Below are positions 1 through 11,900 of a stretch of DNA of 64,000 bases, piece by piece. The notes under the pieces were generated by a model that saw nothing but the letters and a program-made list of their open reading frames with translations, ran no database searches and was not told the origin of the DNA. The DNA is taken from assembly GCA_023213395.1 (NCBI GenBank), contig CM041465.1:149303741-149367740 (forward strand), read 5' to 3'. Within the stretch, counting starts at the first letter, position 1. The number at the start of each line of letters is the position of its first letter. Position numbers and translations under genes: made by a program. The DNA comes from Cycas panzhihuaensis (lineage: Eukaryota > Cycadophyta).

Positions 1-2130
1 TGAAGACCATCTTCCATGTGTCCTCGTCCTTGACCCTAACTTGGTGATAACCACTTTTCAAATCCAACTTAGTAAAATAACAAACATGCTGAATTTGATC
101 AAGAAAATCATCTATGCGAGGCAAAGGGTAGCGATTTTTAATTGTAATTTTATTCAAAGCACGAAAGTCTATACATATTCTCCATCCTCCATCCTTCTTA
201 GGCACCAAGACAATTGGTGACCCATAAGGTGAACATGAAGGTCTTATGACCCCTTGATTAAGCACTCCTCAACTTACCTCTTTATCTCATTATTCTCTAC
301 AATGGAGTGCCTATACAAAGCAACATTAGGCAATGGTACATCTCCTACAAGAGTGATTTCATGCTCTATCTTTCTCTTTAGTGGTAGCCCATCAACATGT
401 TGAAATAGAATATCATACCTTGTCTTTAACTCCTCAATTTGTTGCATTTGTTTAGGTGATATAAGAAGAGTGTGAGTAGAAGGACCTTCTTTATCTCCTG
501 GCTCTTCTTTTCTCCTTACCATTAAGATGATGAATTTACCACATGCATTGATCATCCTTTTTGCTTGAGTAGCTGAAATTAATGCTATCTTATCCAAGTG
601 CTTCTTTGTGGCCTTTATGATGAAGCCCTTGTTATCCTTCATCAACTGATACTTTCTCTCCCTTCGATAGAAGAGTGCATCTCGATCCCACAAATAGGGA
701 CTCCCAAGCACAACATGGCATACATCTAATGGCACCACATCACGTATTACTTCATCAACAAAAGCATTAGTAATGGAAAATTTAAGTGTACATTGCTTTG
801 ATATTTGCATTTCCACATCTTTATAGATCCAACCAAGAGGATATGGATGAGGGTGAGGAGTAGTTACCAACCCAATGCTCTTTACCAAACTTTCTAAGAT
901 CAAATTCTTTTGGATCCCTGGATCTATAATGGCACCAATAATACTATTTCCTACTTGAAGTTTCAAGTGAAATAGTTCCTCCCTTGTAGTATCATCTTCA
1001 TAATTTGTAAATAGAGTAACCTTCTCTTCTTCTCCTTTACTTTGAATCTCCACCTCAGAAAGTAGTGCTTTCCCTTTTTCCTTCTTTCTTAATTCCATAT
1101 CCTTGATATGTTTTGGCTTTAGCTCTGGATGCAACTTCCAACACTTTGTTGTAATATGACCACTAATATCACAATGCTCATAATATTTAGAACTTTTAAC
1201 AAAATTAGTTCTTTTCTTCTTTCCTCCTTGTCTTTTAGATGAGTGCAATTTACGATTCTTTTCATACTTATTAGAAGTAAAAGTAGAATCTTTAGACATG
1301 AATGTAGATTTCTTGCTTTTACTTTCTATTGCCATAGCCATCCTACTTACTTCTCCAATGGATTGAACCTTAAAAAGCCTTAGTTCCTTCTTTATATATT
1401 CGTGTAATCCTCTAATGAATTTCGTAAGAGTGACATGTTCATCCATATTAATACCAAGTAGCATGCCATGCCTAAAAAGTAAAGAAGTATACTCTTAGAC
1501 ACTTACACCTCTCCCTTGGCGTAAATATTGCTAAGTGACCCATTGGTCTTCCTCATGACCTATGGGGTAGAATTACTTCTTTATTATTTTCTTAAAATCC
1601 CTCCATGAAAAAGAAGATACATCATGAGTCTTCAAATATGCATTCCACCATGTCAATGCATGTTTACACAACTTAAGCCTAGCAAATGAAAGATTTTGAG
1701 CATTACTATAAGCATAAATTGTGAAGTAGGTTTCAAGTTGATCCAACCAATGGTCCAACTTTTCAACATTTACCTCTCCATCATAAGTTAGAATATCCAA
1801 CTTTGCCTCCACCTTGAAGGGTTGATGAGATGAAGTACCCTTGCTTTCTTCAAAAGAGTGCTTTAAGGTCTCCTCCTCTTTGTCTTCATGGTTGTGGTCA
1901 TATGTGGATCCTCCTTTAAATTCCTTCTCTTTGTCTTTTCCTTTGACTAGAGGTAGAAGGTGGGTCATCATTTGCATCAAGGCTTCTACGTTCTTCTCAA
2001 GCTTTTCAAATCTAATTTCTCCATCTTCTTTTTCAGCCATGGTGCTTGGATTCTTTCTTTGTCTTCTTGGCAATTGCAACACAAGGAAGTCTTCACCTTT
2101 CTCTTTATATCCTTTCCTTGATTGTACCAT
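1..2130 (-). pseudogene. gag-pol: Ty3/gypsy gag-pol polyprotein, partial and interrupted
   Basis: Gag forms the capsid, protease matures it, and RT copies the RNA. One minus-strand frame runs from 2130 to 274. The likely start is the Met at 2040 (MAEKEDGEIRF) rather than the Met at 2130, because the coiled Gag N-terminus begins there. The Gag core lies around 1830-1580 (DHWLDQLETYF, ALTWWNAYL). The zinc knuckle near 1185-1140 reads YEHCDISGHITTKC, with Tyr in place of the first Cys. The protease lies near 930-880, with IDPGIQKN where a DTG/DSG-type site is expected. Three in-frame stops fall between 1572 and 1465 and one at 274-276. A one-base shift near 250 then opens 84 RT codons to the window edge (LVPKKDGGWRICIDF, KLDLKSGYHQV). 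All breaks look like decay in place, since the frame is otherwise continuous. Confidence 0.85.
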
Positions 2131-2155
2131 TCAAGTCCCTACAACAAAGATCATA

Positions 2156-2168
2156 GGCTTTGATACCA
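2156..2168 (-). other. Primer binding site of Ty3-1 (iMet type)
   Basis: The minus strand reads TGGTATCAAAGCC, one base off the plant initiator-Met primer site TGGTATCAGAGCC. It lies between the Gag start and the candidate LTR edge at 2174, where a minus-strand element should have it. Confidence 0.75.
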
Positions 2169-2173
2169 AAATA

Positions 2174-3170
2174 TGATCCCAAAAGAGCTTAGTTGGTGAA
2201 GAAGTCAATTATCAACCTTTTCTCCTTGAGATCTTGGGAGTTAGTGTAGAAATCTCAATAACATCAAAACAACAATGAGCTCACGAAAGGAAATTCTACA
2301 CCAAATTATTTATCCTTGAAATTGATCCAAAATTATGAGGAGTAGTACTTTTATTAAACTATGAAAATCTCTATTTAATGGTGGAGAAATCAACTAGCAA
2401 AAGAATGGTAAAATTACAAGGAATAAATGATACAATTATACCATAAGGGGGACTCCAACCCTCCAAAATGCTTCTCCAAGGATGCTTCCCAAGTCAAGTG
2501 CCTTTCACCTCTAATAACCCCCTCTCCAACCCCTAATAGGGCTTAATTTATAGAAAGAAACCAAAATTGCATGTTTAATAAGTGGCAATCATGCAAGTAT
2601 AACCACTAACCACCAGAATGCATGTTGTCCAAGTGGCCTTCATGCAATTCTTAAAAAGTTATAGCTTGTGACTGATCTTAACGAATCCCAATTTAGCTAA
2701 AATTTAGTACACATATAGGAACGTATGTCCCCTCCACTGCCTCAAAAATTTAGCTCATTTGGATGTCATTTCATTATAATATGTATTTACTATTTTTTTC
2801 CTATCCAAGTGGCCTTCATGTAATTCTTAAAAGTTGTAGCTTCTAACTAACCTTAACTGACGCCAATTTAGCTCAATTTTGGTAGACATATAGGAACACA
2901 TGTCTCCTATGCTTCCTCAAAATTTTAGCTCATTTAAATGTCATTTGACCATATTTGTATTCATTTAATTATAATATGTATTTGCTATTTTTTTTCTGCT
3001 AGTTATGGGATTAATTTTATACAAAACAAGGCTTGAACTCTAACCAAATGATATTTTCTGAACCCCACCTTTTGTACACATCTAGTGGGATGTGTCTTCT
3101 AGCTTTACACAAAATTTCATATAATTTTGATACCATTTGGACATATCTCTTTCAGTTATACCAATGCCTA
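2174..3170 (-). repeat. 5' LTR of Ty3-1
   Basis: The LTR begins next to the primer site with TGATCCC on the plus strand (GGGATCA at its minus-strand end). It has no coding potential. A possible matching terminus GGGATTA ends at 3013, which would give an 840-bp LTR. However, a third diverged copy of the internal tandem unit continues to about 3165, so I place the edge near 3170. The partner LTR is outside the window, so the boundary cannot be fixed by comparison. Confidence 0.55.
2631..3165. repeat. Diverged tandem repeat inside the Ty3-1 LTR (2 clear units, 1 weak)
   Basis: The phrase AAGTGGCCTTCATG recurs at 2631 and 2807. The two units stay alignable to the shared ATAATATGTATTT end at 2776 and 2971. 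The starts are 176 bases apart and the ends 195 apart, because unit 2 has about 20 extra bases. A third, much weaker unit appears to occupy about 3029-3165. Confidence 0.65.
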
Positions 3171-6100
3171 GCATTTTCCGCATCCTGTAAACATATGGTA
3201 GATCCTCCTAGATCATATTTCATCAAACTGAGGTCAGGTAATTTGAACGTTTTGCCAAGGTCCTTTTTCAGTTGGATTATTGCCTGTTTACTATTACCAG
3301 TTACTAGCATGTCATCCACAAATATTATGAGATAAGTGACTTTATCCTTATGGCGCTTGATGAACAACGTTGCATCAATATCTTGATAGTCATAAACCTC
3401 GTATGCAAGTTGCCTCATCCTTTCAGACAACTTGGCAAACCAAGCGCGAGCGGCTTATTTAAGGCCATACAAAGACTTTCTGAGCCTGCAAACCTTATGC
3501 TTTTGACCTTCGATCTCATATCCTTCTGGCTGAGCCATGTAAATTTCTTCTTCAAGATCTCCATTGAGAAACGCAGTCTTAATATCGAGTTAGTGGATTT
3601 TCCAACCCTGTTGAGCAGCCAAGGCCACAAGAGTTCTAATTATAGGCCACTTAGTTGTAGGTGCAAAGACTTCAGTATAGTTGATGCCTTTCCTTTATGT
3701 AAATCCTTTAGCTACCAACCCTGCCTTGTGTTTTTCAAGGGTGGCATCTGATCTATATTTGTTTTTTAACACCTAATTATTTTGAACTACCTTTCTGCCA
3801 AGTGGTAGATCAACGAGCTCCCATGTACCGTTCTAGATAAGAGATTGGTACTCTTTGTTCATGGCGTTTCTCCAAGCTGCATGCTTTATAGCTTCTTGGT
3901 ATATTAAGGGCTCTTCATTAAGAGTAAGGTGAAATTCTGCTGGTTCAAGTTCAGTATATAATGATCCCTGCATCCTTACTCTATGGGCACTTCGAGTGCC
4001 AATTTTGCCCACCTCATCTGGTCATATGTCCTTATTGAGATGGCGAGCTTCTCAAGATCCTCGAGTTGGGAATGATGTCCTCATTTCCCCAACTTCTTAG
4101 TTCTCATCATGTTCATTAAAATGATTATTTGTGAGGATGATGTTGATGTGCCTCAGGAAGATGGTCCTTCTACCACTATTTTGCCTTTGTCAATTGAAGG
4201 TGGAGAGGATGGTTATTCTATAATGGCTTTGCCTTTGTCAACTTTGCTATCTTCAAAAGATGGTGCTGGATGTGCACTCATTGGTTCAGAGTCACAACTT
4301 GTATCCTCCAAGGCTATATTGTCAGCTTCCAACATTTGGAGTAATTTATGTCTGTCCCCCCCTCCTAAATTTTGGAATCTGAACATCATACTTGATAACA
4401 TTATTGTAGTGGCGTGAGGGTACTATGGAGTCTAATTTAAGTAACTGATCCTCAGTCTCCGCAAAAATGACATCTCTGGTAACGATGATTTTTCATTGTG
4501 AAGGTATAAAGACCTTATACCCTTTCTTATCCATAGGGTATCTAACAAAGATGCCTTTAAGTGCCATTCGCTAGAGTTTATTTCTATCTGTATCCAGAAT
4601 ATGGGCATAGCATGTAGAGCCAAAAATTCTAAAGTAGTGAACAATGGGGGCTTGTCCTGACCACTTTTCATTAGGTGATTGTACTTCCTTTGATAGGCTA
4701 ACAACATTGATACAATAAACAACTGTCCAGATTGTTTCAACCCATAGATAGGCAGGTACATTTTTATATATTAACATAGCACGAGCCATGTTCATGATTG
4801 TCATGTTCATGCGCTCAGCAACTCCATTTTGTTGTGGGGTACTTGCTACTATTGTTTGATGCTTGATGCCATTGTCTCGAAGGTAGCTTTCAAACTCATG
4901 TGAGGTATATTCGCCACCATTATCAGTTCGAAGACATTTGAGTTGATAACCTGACTCTTTTTCAATGAGGGCTTTGAATTCCTTGAATATACATAATACT
5001 TCATCTTTCTTGTGTAGAAAAGCTACCCATACTTTTGTAGTGAAATCATTAATGAAAGAGATGTAATATAACTTACCCTTCAGTGAAGGAATGGACATTG
5101 GCCCGCATAAATCAGAGTGTACCAATTGTAATGGATGGCATAATTTCCACTGACTTTTGGGAAAGGATTGTTGATGAGATTTGGCAATGATACAAGCTTC
5201 ACATTTAAAGGGCTTAGAGGAAAACTTTGGAAGATTTAGAAGAGTATTAGAAAGATCTCTAAGTCTATCAATGTGAACATGGCCCATACGAGCATGCCAA
5301 AGAGCTTCTAGTGACAATGTTGGATGGGTCAAGATGGAATTAAATGCAAATTCTTCATCGACACAAGGGCTTTGGGCACAATGGGCTTCAGAAAATGGAG
5401 AACCATTCAATCGAAAGAGTTTTCCAGAGAGATGTCTAGTCAAAACCACCTGATTAGTTGGAGGGTGAATGACCTTAAGAGTTTGGTCATTTGCGGTTAC
5501 ATTTAGATCAAATCCGTGAGAAATAAGTGTGGATAAAGAGAGTAGGTTTTGTTTGAGATTGGGTATGTATAAGACATCAAGCAATGTTAAATCTTCTAAG
5601 CCTAGGAGTTTCAGGTGAATATTGCTAATTCCTTCAACAGGTTGTTGTGATTTATTAGCCATGTGAACAACTCCATGAACATTTGAGTCAAATGTTTGAT
5701 ATAGATTGCGATTACATGTCATATGTTGAGTTGCTCATGTGTCTACAATCCACTGTCCATCGATTGAAGCCACACTGTTGGCAATTCCAACAGGCCTTGG
5801 CATTGGTGAAGGGAATTCAGAAGTGATATATCCACACCGAGCTTCAAAGTATCTCTTTGGTTGGTCAATGGCATTTGATGCTGAAGATCCCTCAATTCTT
5901 TGAATATATGCTTGTACAAAACCTACACCACTAAAGGATTCTTCATAAGTGTCTTCAACATTATGAGGTCCATGTTTTGGTTAGAACTTGACCAACTTAT
6001 AAGCGGAAGTTCTGCAATCTTTTGCTAAGTGTCCTTTACGGTTACACCGATCACACATAATAGTTTAATTACTAGTCCCTGAAGAAGTACTAGTTTCACT

Positions 6101-6952
6101 TGACTGTCTTGCTCTTTGTTGAGGTGGTCCTTGGCCTTGAAACTATCGAGGTTGTGATTGAGGGTTTGATTGACCTTATAGACGATTTTCCATATTTCTT
6201 CCTCTTCCTCTTGCTCAGTTATTTCCTCTTCCACGAGAGGGACCTTGATTTTTTATGTAGCAAACTTCTTCTTCTATCTAAAAGGCTGCATCTGGAAGAG
6301 AGTCAGAGGCTACAAAGTTTGTATCAAAGGTCTTGTCAAATTTTATGAACTTCTCAACAAGTTCTTCGAAGTTGAGTATCTTCAATGTTCTACTAGATTG
6401 AAGACTTCCAAGCAAGTTTTTATAATCAGGGACATGTAAACATGACTGGATCAAAAATGCCCAAGTGATACATTGGGTTTTAAAGTCTTTGTCAATTGCC
6501 TGTTTGATTGGTCGAAGGAGATTTATTGTCTCATGAGCTCGTCCCTTCTACATTTTTAATTTGTTCATTTTCAAAACAAGATGAACAAATTCTAAATCTG
6601 ACTTTGTATCAAAGTTCTTTCTAAGAACTTCTAGGGCCTTCCAGGCTATATCATGTTCCTCTTCGTTTATCAAGTTATGTAAGGAGTGATCAATGACCAA
6701 TAAAATTCCTGCACGAATCTTTTCATCATCTATCTCCCATTGTAGTTTAGCTGCAACATCTATAGGAGTTGTTGGGGCAGATCCACTTGAAGCAGCTATT
6801 GTTGCCGTTGCTAGTGTGTTGGGTGTAGGCTGCAAGTGGGCTCTCCAAAGGCCTTTATACTTTACAACATTTTAAATTCCAGTGTACCATATATCCCAAT
6901 TTTCTTTGCCTTTCAATATTCAGTTAACATTTTGTTTGAATTGAGATGACAT
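3171..6952 (-). pseudogene. gag-pol: Copia gag-pol polyprotein, interrupted, RNase H missing
   Basis: The Met at 6952 opens MSSQFKQN. The Gag segment at 6835-6548 includes AWKALEVLRKNFDTKSD. A complete CX2CX4HX4C zinc knuckle (CDRCNRKGHLAKDC) lies at 6055-6014. The protease motif at about 5750 reads DT-stop-A, because the Gly codon of the DTGA site is TGA at 5737-5735. The longest open part, 5722-4571, holds the gag-pre-integrase region and an integrase core with the D-D-E residues in HSDLCGP, RTDNGGEY and NGVAERMN. RT is spread over about 3900-3171 in several frames, with FVDDMLVTGN carrying the catalytic Asp pair near 3320. Gag start, zinc knuckle, protease and integrase share one phase, so the open frame at 6234-6025 is off-frame and marks compensating indels. 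Confidence 0.85.
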
Positions 6953-8945
6953 GGTGATGATGAAGAAGTAGAAGAGATGATAGAAGTATGTGCTACTGAC
7001 ACGTGTGGCTAATACACCTAGCATAGCAGGGATGTAGAAATGATTATTATGATGAGAAGTAAGCAATGATTAGCTATTTTTCAACAATTATATAAAAAAA
7101 TGAATATAAATAATGATACAAGAATGAGGCCTAATGTAGAGCTAGCAAAGAATGGTGATGTGTCATGCCACTAACCTCTCACTTATGTCTAAATATAGGT
7201 GAGGTTTCGATGCCTAAGGCTTCTAGTATACAATTAGGGCCTTTACCTGTGATACCCACACCTACACTTGGTGATGAAATCCAAGTCACAGTGGAGCCCA
7301 TGTACTCCTAGTCCTCACCCAGTTCACCAATGAGCAGCTTTATACCTCCTCCGCAGAGTCAAATTGTACTGTGTATCCCACGACTATGACAGATATTGGA
7401 CCGGGTTAATTTTAATCTTGCATTAAGGTTTTCAATTTTCCCAGGTGGTTATTAGGATTATCCCTGATTGGAGGCCGTAGGTATGGCTAACCTGTCCCTC
7501 CACCACTATTCCTAAGTAAGACTGCACCCGATGAAACTCACACCTCCCTTAGGGCCTGGACTTTGGCTAACATTAGTCTATTTCAATTAAGGTGAGTGTG
7601 CACACAAGTCAAGAACTGGTGGCATAGATCATACGGATGAGATTCCTTTTAGGAATAGTATAAGATGTTTCTGTATAACTAAAAACTGAAATAGAAACTT
7701 GCCAAATGTGCTTGCTTGATTTTCGTGCTTGCTTTATTATTGTTGCTACTTTTGTGATACTTTGTTGTTGTTACTGCTTTTGTGATAATTTATTGTTGTT
7801 GCTACTTTTTTGATGCGTTATGCTATATGTGCAAATAGAAAAGCATGCTAGATTTAGCAGGGAAACCAGATGTTGCTTCTGATCCAAAGTTTCCCTCGCT
7901 TTAGTACAATGTTTCCAAATATGATTTTGGAAGTTTTAATACAAAATCCATAATGGGCTAAAAAGAAGATCAACTTACCACTACAATGATGATTTTTCTA
8001 AATCTATATGCATGCTATTTTGGCCTATTTTATGATTTTTTCACAAAAATTACAAATAATGATAAATGGATAATTTTTATAAATTACAAATATGAAGGCC
8101 TAAATGATGAAATTTGAATTTATGACAGAAGGAAAAAGTGTTCATAATGTCATTTCTGATAGATTTGTGAAGTTATATTTCAAAAAATCCACAAATTTGT
8201 TTTTGCCTGAAAAAGCACCAAAGCAAAAAGCATGCCAGATCAATTGTCTCAGAATCTGGACTTCAATATGTTAAAAGTTATGTTCTAACATGTACATTAA
8301 CTTTCCCTTTTATACCATCTACAAAATCTACCAAAATATTACCCGAAATGCCCTTACAATGTCCTTTGTGGGGTTGAGTAGGCAAAATCAGCAACTGTGA
8401 GAAAACTGCATAGATCTCACTAACAGGTGGATGAAATTTGATGATATTTATCTTAAAATTATCTTAAGACATAAATTTAATAGATACCTTAATAAAAATT
8501 TTAGATCTTTAGCATATAATGGAAGGATTTTAATAGGAAAAGTGCTTTAAATCACTGATCCACAAAATTTACCCATTTTGTCACAGCTAAAACTCATTGT
8601 TTTAGGCTAAATATCAAGTTTCTCTAGAAGACAAAAATAATCCTCTAGTGATAGTGACCTTGCATGCCAAATTTCATTAAATTCTGAGATGGTTGAATGT
8701 TTATAAAAATTTAGGCCTTTAATACTCCTTGGACTGTTCCGGTAGCTGAATGGCTTCAAAAACCTGTATTCTTCACCTTTGAATTTCTGCACACATGTAC
8801 ATATAAGTAACATACAAAATACTATAACTTTAAGCTCTCAAAATATTAAAGAATAATGAATGTACTCTCAATGCTTCACATTGAAGGTGAAGGAGAGGCA
8901 AAATGATTCCATGCAAGTGGAATGGAGTGAATAGATCTCCTTCTA
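6953..8945 (-). other. Copia-1 5' leader, about 2 kb, no recognisable gene
   Basis: The stretch lies between the Gag start and the primer binding site. It contains only short random frames. No intact second LTR, purine tract or protein motif is visible. It is far longer than usual for a copia leader. It could hold a further small insertion, but I see no paired termini. Confidence 0.4.
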
Positions 8946-8957
8946 GCTCTGATACCA
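8946..8957 (-). other. Primer binding site (iMet type), probably Copia-1
   Basis: The minus strand reads TGGTATCAGAGC, an exact match to the common plant initiator-Met primer site. It is followed two bases further right by a candidate LTR edge TGAAGGAAGG. Confidence 0.75.
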
Positions 8958-8959
8958 CA

Positions 8960-9315
8960 TGAAGGAAGGATGTATCTAGGAGATAAATCACTCACATGTA
9001 CACAATGGCAATGGAGAATGAAAAAGAAGATGAAACAAGATATGAGAGCAAGCTTGGAGGTGAGAATGAATAATTACTACCTCCTTGAGATTTCTCTTTT
9101 TATTATTGAGGGTGAGCATTAGGGTTAAGATTTTCCTGCCTAATGACATGAACCTGAAATTACATCTAAATGCACATAAAGTACATTTCATTAAGAGACT
9201 AATGCTAATAATATATCCTAAGGTCACATAATTAATCTACACAAATGACCTTGATACATTAACCTCTTTCACTCCCTTCCTATTGGTACTACTTCCTTCC
9301 TAGTAGCTCCCTTCA
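8960..9315 (-). repeat. Candidate 5' LTR of Copia-1
   Basis: The segment starts TGAAGGAAGG next to the primer site and may end at TCCCTTCA (9315); an alternative end is CTCTTTCA at 9272. It is non-coding. There is no second copy in the window to confirm the limits, so the call rests on position and terminal dinucleotides. Confidence 0.4.
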
Positions 9316-9478
9316 GTTTGTTGGGCAGCCTCTAACACCTATCACACCACTTCTTTTATCCTTCTAATCTTTAGGGAGAACTTGTATATGATATTTCTCT
9401 TGTCACTTGTGAGGCATCCCTCCTTTATTGCAAGACCCTTCTTATCATTCCCTTCCTTCATCAGATTCTAATTCAACT

Positions 9479-11900
9479 ATGGAAGGATTTCCTTTAGATT
9501 GGGCATATCATGCCTATGTATCCAAATTACATGAGCCTTCTACCTCTATCCAGGGGCCCACCTAAGAGGGTGAGGACCCTACCTTTTATCCAGGTGATGA
9601 CCATATCTTTTATCCAGATGACCAAGAACACCCACAAGTTCACCACCTCTCTACTCATAAAGTAGAGGTCTCTTCTCCTCTAATGTTCTACCACTCTAGC
9701 AGTGATTACCATGAGGATCTCCCCATGGGGTCTGACTTATATGGGGTTCCTTCTACCTCCTATGATCAAGTGAATACTCCTCTTGTGAATATTGTTAAAG
9801 CCCTTAGCCAATGCTTCCAAGCTACTCACCTCCAACCACATCCTAAGTGGTTTGAGAGCATCTTGTGAAGTGTTGTGACTCCTTCCTCTACATCTGCCTT
9901 ACCTCATCCATGTTGTTGTTCAACTCCTCTACCTACGATGAGTTTATCTTTTGCCTCATCTTCCTCTCCCTATAGTCCATGCTCCTTGAGGACCACCCAA
10001 GGTATGTCCTCTTTCCAACTTGGGTTAAGCATGCCCCTTGTTAGTCAAATGACTACACCTCTGTCGACTATAGTATATCTACCACCTATTAGATCTAGGA
10101 GACCCACATGCAGCCCTACTTCTAGCCATGTGGGGGGCATCCTCACATACTCCAAAGTTCAACCTAGGGATCCCTTCCTTTACATGCCTCTAGGCTACAT
10201 CTCTTAACCGTGGGGATACAGCAAGGGAAATTCCCTTCCATCTTATGGGGTGGACCCTTTGCACCCATATGGGGTCGCACCACCCACGGGTAGCCCATAT
10301 GGTCAAAACCTAGTCCCGCACCCCTCTTTTCCATCCTCCCATGTTACACCTCATGTTACATCTTTGCAAGGAGGGTAAGCTCCCTCCTAAGGCACCTTCT
10401 CTCAGGCTCCTTTCCAATAAGGGGTGTTTCCTCAAGGAGGGATAGGTCCCTCACCCTCATCTGCTCCTATGTATATTCCTTTGAATGTGAGACTAGTGTC
10501 TTCTTACCAAACAGGAGGAGGCTAATATCCCATTTCGAATTAAATTCCCTAAGAAGGATTTGGGCAACCTTGTCCACCTCCTCTTCCATCTCTCGTCGAT
10601 CCTATGGTCCAGTCAAGGGCATGCCCCTTAATGGACTATAGATTGACACCCCTATTTATTGAGGCGTTAAGGACTAATTTACTGCCTCACCCTCCTGAGA
10701 TTCCCAAATTTGATGGAACCTCATCGCAAGACCTAACGAAGCATGTCTGTAGCTTTTCTATGGCATGCATCAATTATTAGGCTTATGACTATATCCTTAT
10801 GAAACTCTTCCCACGATCCCTTCAAGGCGATGCCCTTAAGTGGTTCTATCACCTTCCAGCATATTCTATTTTTTCATTCCAACAACTCGTGGATGAATTT
10901 GTCAACTATTTTGACGTAGCTCATCCTTTTGAGAGCAGCACGAAAGCCCTCTTGTCTCTTAAACAAGGTCACGATGAGATGAATCGTGACTTTGTGAGAC
11001 ACTTTCATGATCTTCTTCACTCCACTAAGGCAACCTTGCCTGAGAAGTTGAAGAGAGATCTCTTTGTTAATGCCTTGCATCCTGAAGTTCACGTTGAAGT
11101 CCTCAAAATGGGGGTGATGGCATGCGACTTTGCCATAGCCATGTGCTTGCCGCTTAAGGAGATTGAGATCTAAGCAGGTCTCAAGAAGCCTCTCAAGCCC
11201 TCATAATAGCATGAGGCACCTCCATCACCTCGTGAGACTAAAGTCCAACAGCCTGCCAAGTCTTCTTCCCATCAAATGGAGAAGACCTTGGATCCTCTCA
11301 CTTTCGTTATATGTTCATTTGAACGTACCATAAAGGAGCTTAAACTCCAGGCCCCTTCATCCCCCACCTCTCATAAACTAGTTTACTAGGCCTCTCAAGC
11401 CGCTTCCCCCAAGGGTAATAACACCCAATCTTCTAACGAAGAATCCCAATTCCTCCCTAGAGAAGAAATGGTGTTCCATCTATGGGAAGTGTTTCCACGA
11501 AATTCATAATGTTGGGCCTAGCACCCTAGAGCTGCCCCACAACATGATTCTTCTCCCAAATGGGCATCTAGGCCAAACCTAGACTAACCCGTCCATAAGG
11601 ATCCTTTCCCCAAACACAAGGAATGTGATCGTAATAACCAATAAAGGGTAGATGAAATAAAAGGAGGTCCCCAAACCCTCGCCTTTCGTAAGCCAAAGGG
11701 AAGGGTGCAAGGAACGTGTCCTCTTCTTCTAGCTCTCCTGACTGTCACACTCCTTCACCCTCTCGATTCTAAAATAAGGGAAAGAGAGTCATTTCGATGC
11801 TTGAGACCACCCTATTATATGCCTTAACCCAGTCTCAAGTAGCTAAAGAGGTGAACGATGTCTCTTCTTCCACACCTCACATTGATTCCCTTCCGGAAGT
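9479..11900 (+). pseudogene. gag: Tat-1 gag, interrupted
   Basis: The start at 9479 (MEGFPLDWAY) is supported by the matching Tat-2 start MEGYPSDWAY at 32286. An N-terminal segment at 9740-9868 (VPSTSYDQVNTPL, HPKWFESIL) is shared with Tat-2. The structural Gag domain lies at about 10650-11173 (LKWFYHLPAY, FVNYFDVAHPFES, LLSLKQGHDEMNRDFV). A Cys/His segment at about 11470-11510 reads WCSIYGKCFHE. In Tat-2 the fourth residue is His, so this copy has an H-to-Y change in a probable metal-binding motif. Numerous in-frame stops break the gene. Between 11200 and 11900 the frame is hard to follow. Confidence 0.8.

Larger units (their letters stand above)
1..3170 (-). mobile_element. Ty3-1: Ty3/gypsy LTR retrotransposon, 5' half, cut by window edge
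   Basis: Reading leftward on the minus strand, the order is 5' LTR, iMet-type primer binding site, Gag, zinc knuckle, protease and the start of reverse transcriptase, which runs off base 1. Protease followed directly by RT is consistent with either superfamily, but the RT motifs are of Ty3/gypsy type. Its LTR abuts the RT of Copia-1 on the right, and the RNase H end of Copia-1 is missing. I infer that Ty3-1 inserted into Copia-1 and that its 3' LTR and the rest of Copia-1 lie left of the window. The right boundary is uncertain by about 150 bases. Confidence 0.8.
3171..9315 (-). mobile_element. Copia-1: Ty1/copia retrotransposon lacking its 3' end
   Basis: On the minus strand the order is candidate LTR (8960-9315), iMet primer site, long leader, Gag, zinc knuckle, protease, integrase and RT. 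Integrase before RT is the diagnostic copia order. The element stops within RT where the Ty3-1 LTR begins. Its right LTR meets the 5' untranslated region of Tat-1, which suggests Copia-1 inserted there and that the Tat-1 5' LTR lies further left, outside the window. Confidence 0.7.

Noticed and set aside
2631-3165. CRISPR-like or satellite array
   Set aside because: There are only two or three imperfect units of about 180 bp with no spacers, located inside an LTR.
6025-6234. Separate small copia-linked gene
   Set aside because: It is an off-phase reading of the Gag/zinc-knuckle region; the true knuckle is in the phase shared by gag, protease and integrase.
8946-8957. tRNA-like sequence at the primer sites
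   Set aside because: Only 12-13 bases match initiator tRNA; no cloverleaf is present, so these are primer binding sites and not tRNA genes.
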